Assembly: GCA_947460065.1 (NCBI GenBank) | Contig: CANHGF010000124.1 | Location: 1-7,140, forward strand | Length of the DNA stretch: 7,140 nucleotides | Origin: Comamonadaceae bacterium | Lineage (GTDB): Bacteria; Pseudomonadota; Gammaproteobacteria; Burkholderiales; Burkholderiaceae_C | Direction of reading: 5' to 3' | Part shown: in pieces, positions 6,026 to 7,140 of the stretch | Layout: each line of letters begins with the position of its first letter | Numbering within the stretch: position 1 is the stretch's first letter | Notes under the pieces: generated by a model | What the model was told of the DNA's origin: nothing | The model's input: only the letters and a program-made list of their open reading frames with translations | Database searches by the model: none | Translations under genes and position numbers: made by a program

Positions 6026-6547
6026 ATGTTGAAGTTGAATGTCAATGGCAAAAGTCAGCAGGTCGATGTCGAACCCGAAATGCCCCTGCTGTGGGTCCTG
6101 CGCGACCAGCTGGGCATGACCGGCACCAAGTTCGGCTGTGGCATTGCCCAGTGCGGGGCCTGCACGGTACACATCAATGGCGAGCCGGTACGCTCGTGCT
6201 CCTACCCGGTCTCGGCGGCGGTGGGCAGCAAGGTGTTGACCATCGAGGGCCTGTCCAAAGACGGCACCCATCCGGTTCAGATGGCCTGGAAGGCCCTGGA
6301 CGTGCCGCAGTGCGGCTACTGCCAGTCGGGCCAGGTGCTGGCTGCGGCGGCCCTGCTGCGCAAAAAGCCCAAGCCCACCGATGCCGATATCGACGAGGCC
6401 ATGACCAACATCTGCCGCTGCGGCACCTACCAGCGCATCCGCGCGGCCATCCATCTGGCGGCCAAGACCGGCAAGGGCGTGGGCTCGGTGATCCATATGG
6501 TCAGCGACGCCGGCGAAGTGCTCCCCCAATCCACCCAACAAGCCTGA
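6026..6547 (+). CDS. iorA: [2Fe-2S] small subunit of a molybdenum hydroxylase (isoquinoline 1-oxidoreductase alpha-type)
   Basis: The protein has 173 residues and no signal peptide. The start ATG is preceded by AAGAGGAA (6011-6018). The N-terminal ferredoxin-like domain has ligands Cys38, Cys43, Cys46 ([11 protein letters not shown]) and Cys58. The C-terminal helical domain has the second cluster motif CGYC (96-99) and CRC (130-132, in [14 protein letters not shown]). It would pass electrons from the molybdenum centre of the partner subunit. Because that partner carries a Tat signal and this one does not, the two probably fold in the cytoplasm and are exported together. The last 25 or so residues, after the CRCG helix, extend beyond the core fold. 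The pairing with an IorB-type gene and the absence of an FAD-subunit gene between them favour the IorAB class over xanthine dehydrogenase or CO dehydrogenase types. The substrate is probably an N-heterocycle or aldehyde, but this is not determined. Confidence 0.93.
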   Translation: MLKLNVNGKSQQVDVEPEMPLLWVLRDQLGMTGTKFGCGIAQCGACTVHINGEPVRSCSYPVSAAVGSKVLTIEGLSKDGTHPVQMAWKALDVPQCGYCQSGQVLAAAALLRKKPKPTDADIDEAMTNICRCGTYQRIRAAIHLAAKTGKGVGSVIHMVSDAGEVLPQSTQQA

Positions 6548-6557
6548 GGAGACTGCC

Positions 6558-7140
6558 ATGACACGCAATAACCAAAGCGGTTTGTCACGCCGGGCCTTCG
6601 TGCTCAGCAGCGCCGCCGCTGGCGCGGGCCTGTCGCTCGGTTTCCATTGGCCGGCTGCCGCACAGACTCCGGGAGCTGGAGTGCCCGAGGTCAACGCCTG
6701 GGTGGTGGTGCAAGCCGACGAGACCTGCATCATTCGGGTCGCCCGCGCAGAAATGGGCCAAGGCACCCACACCGGGCTGGCCCAATTGGTCGCTGAGGAG
6801 CTGGAGTGCGACTGGGCCAAAGTGAAGGTGCAGATGGTCTCGCCCGGCCAGAATCTGGCGCGCAAACGGATCTGGCGCGACATGTCCACCGGCGGCAGCC
6901 GCGGCGTGCGCGGCTCGCAGGACTACATGCGCCTGGGCGGCGCGGCCGCGCGCACCGTGCTGCTGCAGGCCGCTGCCAATCAATGGGGCGTGGCAGTGAG
7001 CGAAGTCAGCGTGAGCAAGGGCGTGATCACCCATGCCGCAACAAACCGCAAGACGACCTACGGCAAGGTGGCCGGCGCAGCCGCCCAGTTGGCACCGCCC
7101 GACCCGAAAACCCTGACCCTGCGCGATCCGCGCCAGTGGA
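6558..7140 (+). CDS. iorB: Molybdopterin-binding large subunit of a molybdenum hydroxylase (isoquinoline 1-oxidoreductase beta-type), 3' end outside window
   Basis: The reading frame is open from the ATG at 6558 to the window edge: 194 codons, roughly the first quarter of a family of about 700-750 residues. GAGGAG (6546-6551) overlaps the stop codon of the upstream subunit gene, with only 10 bp between genes, so translation is probably coupled. The N-terminus is a twin-arginine signal, LSRRAFVLSSAAAG at residues 9-22, with a likely cut at AAA/Q (35-36). The mature part opens with VNAWVVVQADETCIIRVARA and the MGQGTHTGLAQLVAEELE segment (66-83) typical of IorB-type subunits. It continues with STGGSRGVRGSQDYMR, the GGS..R region conserved in this family. 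It should bind molybdenum cytosine dinucleotide cofactor and hydroxylate the substrate with water as oxygen source. The catalytic Glu and most cofactor contacts lie beyond the window and cannot be checked. Confidence 0.93.
   Translation, partial: MTRNNQSGLSRRAFVLSSAAAGAGLSLGFHWPAAAQTPGAGVPEVNAWVVVQADETCIIRVARAEMGQGTHTGLAQLVAEELECDWAKVKVQMVSPGQNLARKRIWRDMSTGGSRGVRGSQDYMRLGGAAARTVLLQAAANQWGVAVSEVSVSKGVITHAATNRKTTYGKVAGAAAQLAPPDPKTLTLRDPRQW

Noticed and set aside
5282..6889. Long open frame on the minus strand (535 codons) across the SUMF1-like gene, the REP-like element and the iorAB start
   Set aside because: Its protein shows no recognisable domain, it crosses an intergenic repeat, and the opposite strand carries well-supported genes with family motifs. 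Long antisense frames are expected at this GC content.

Overview
The window is GC-rich, densely coded bacterial DNA. It looks like a betaproteobacterium of the order Burkholderiales, in or near the Comamonadaceae. This rests on gene content: a Bug/TctC-type solute receptor, an HtrA-like pseudoprotease, an AscD-type ferredoxin reductase and an IorAB-type molybdenum hydroxylase. It is an inference from family knowledge, not a phylogenetic result.

Layout. Bases 1-79 are the 3' part of a tRNA-Leu(CAA), followed by a strong intrinsic terminator. Next is a secreted HtrA/DegP-like protein with a PDZ domain (312-1385, +) in which two of the three catalytic residues appear to be lost. It converges with an NAD(P)-binding atypical SDR/epimerase gene (1399-2352, -). 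Divergent from that gene is a likely two-gene unit: a 2Fe-2S ferredoxin/flavin reductase fusion (2423-3460, +) and a Bug/TctC periplasmic binding protein (3485-4465, +). A small cupin gene (4492-4878, -) converges on the Bug gene. Across a 166-bp divergent spacer lies a secreted SUMF1/formylglycine-generating-enzyme-fold protein that lacks the family's catalytic cysteines (5045-5794, +). A 230-bp intergenic region then carries a pair of inverted REP-like hairpins (a BIME-like element) and a possible promoter. The window ends in a two-gene operon for a molybdenum hydroxylase of the isoquinoline 1-oxidoreductase type: the small [2Fe-2S] subunit (6026-6547) and the first 194 codons of the Tat-exported molybdopterin subunit (6558 to the edge).

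How the genes work together. Only two groupings are supported by spacing: reductase + Bug receptor (24 bp) and IorA + IorB (10 bp, with the ribosome binding site overlapping the stop codon). The IorA protein has no export signal, so it probably crosses the inner membrane bound to Tat-exported IorB, and the complex would work in the periplasm. The other genes look like independent housekeeping or accessory loci.

I see no phage, transposase, CRISPR array or defence system, and no clear candidate for a wholly new system. The points most worth a second look are two secreted proteins from enzyme families whose active sites appear lost (the HtrA-like and the SUMF1-like protein), and the REP-like element upstream of the molybdenum hydroxylase operon.
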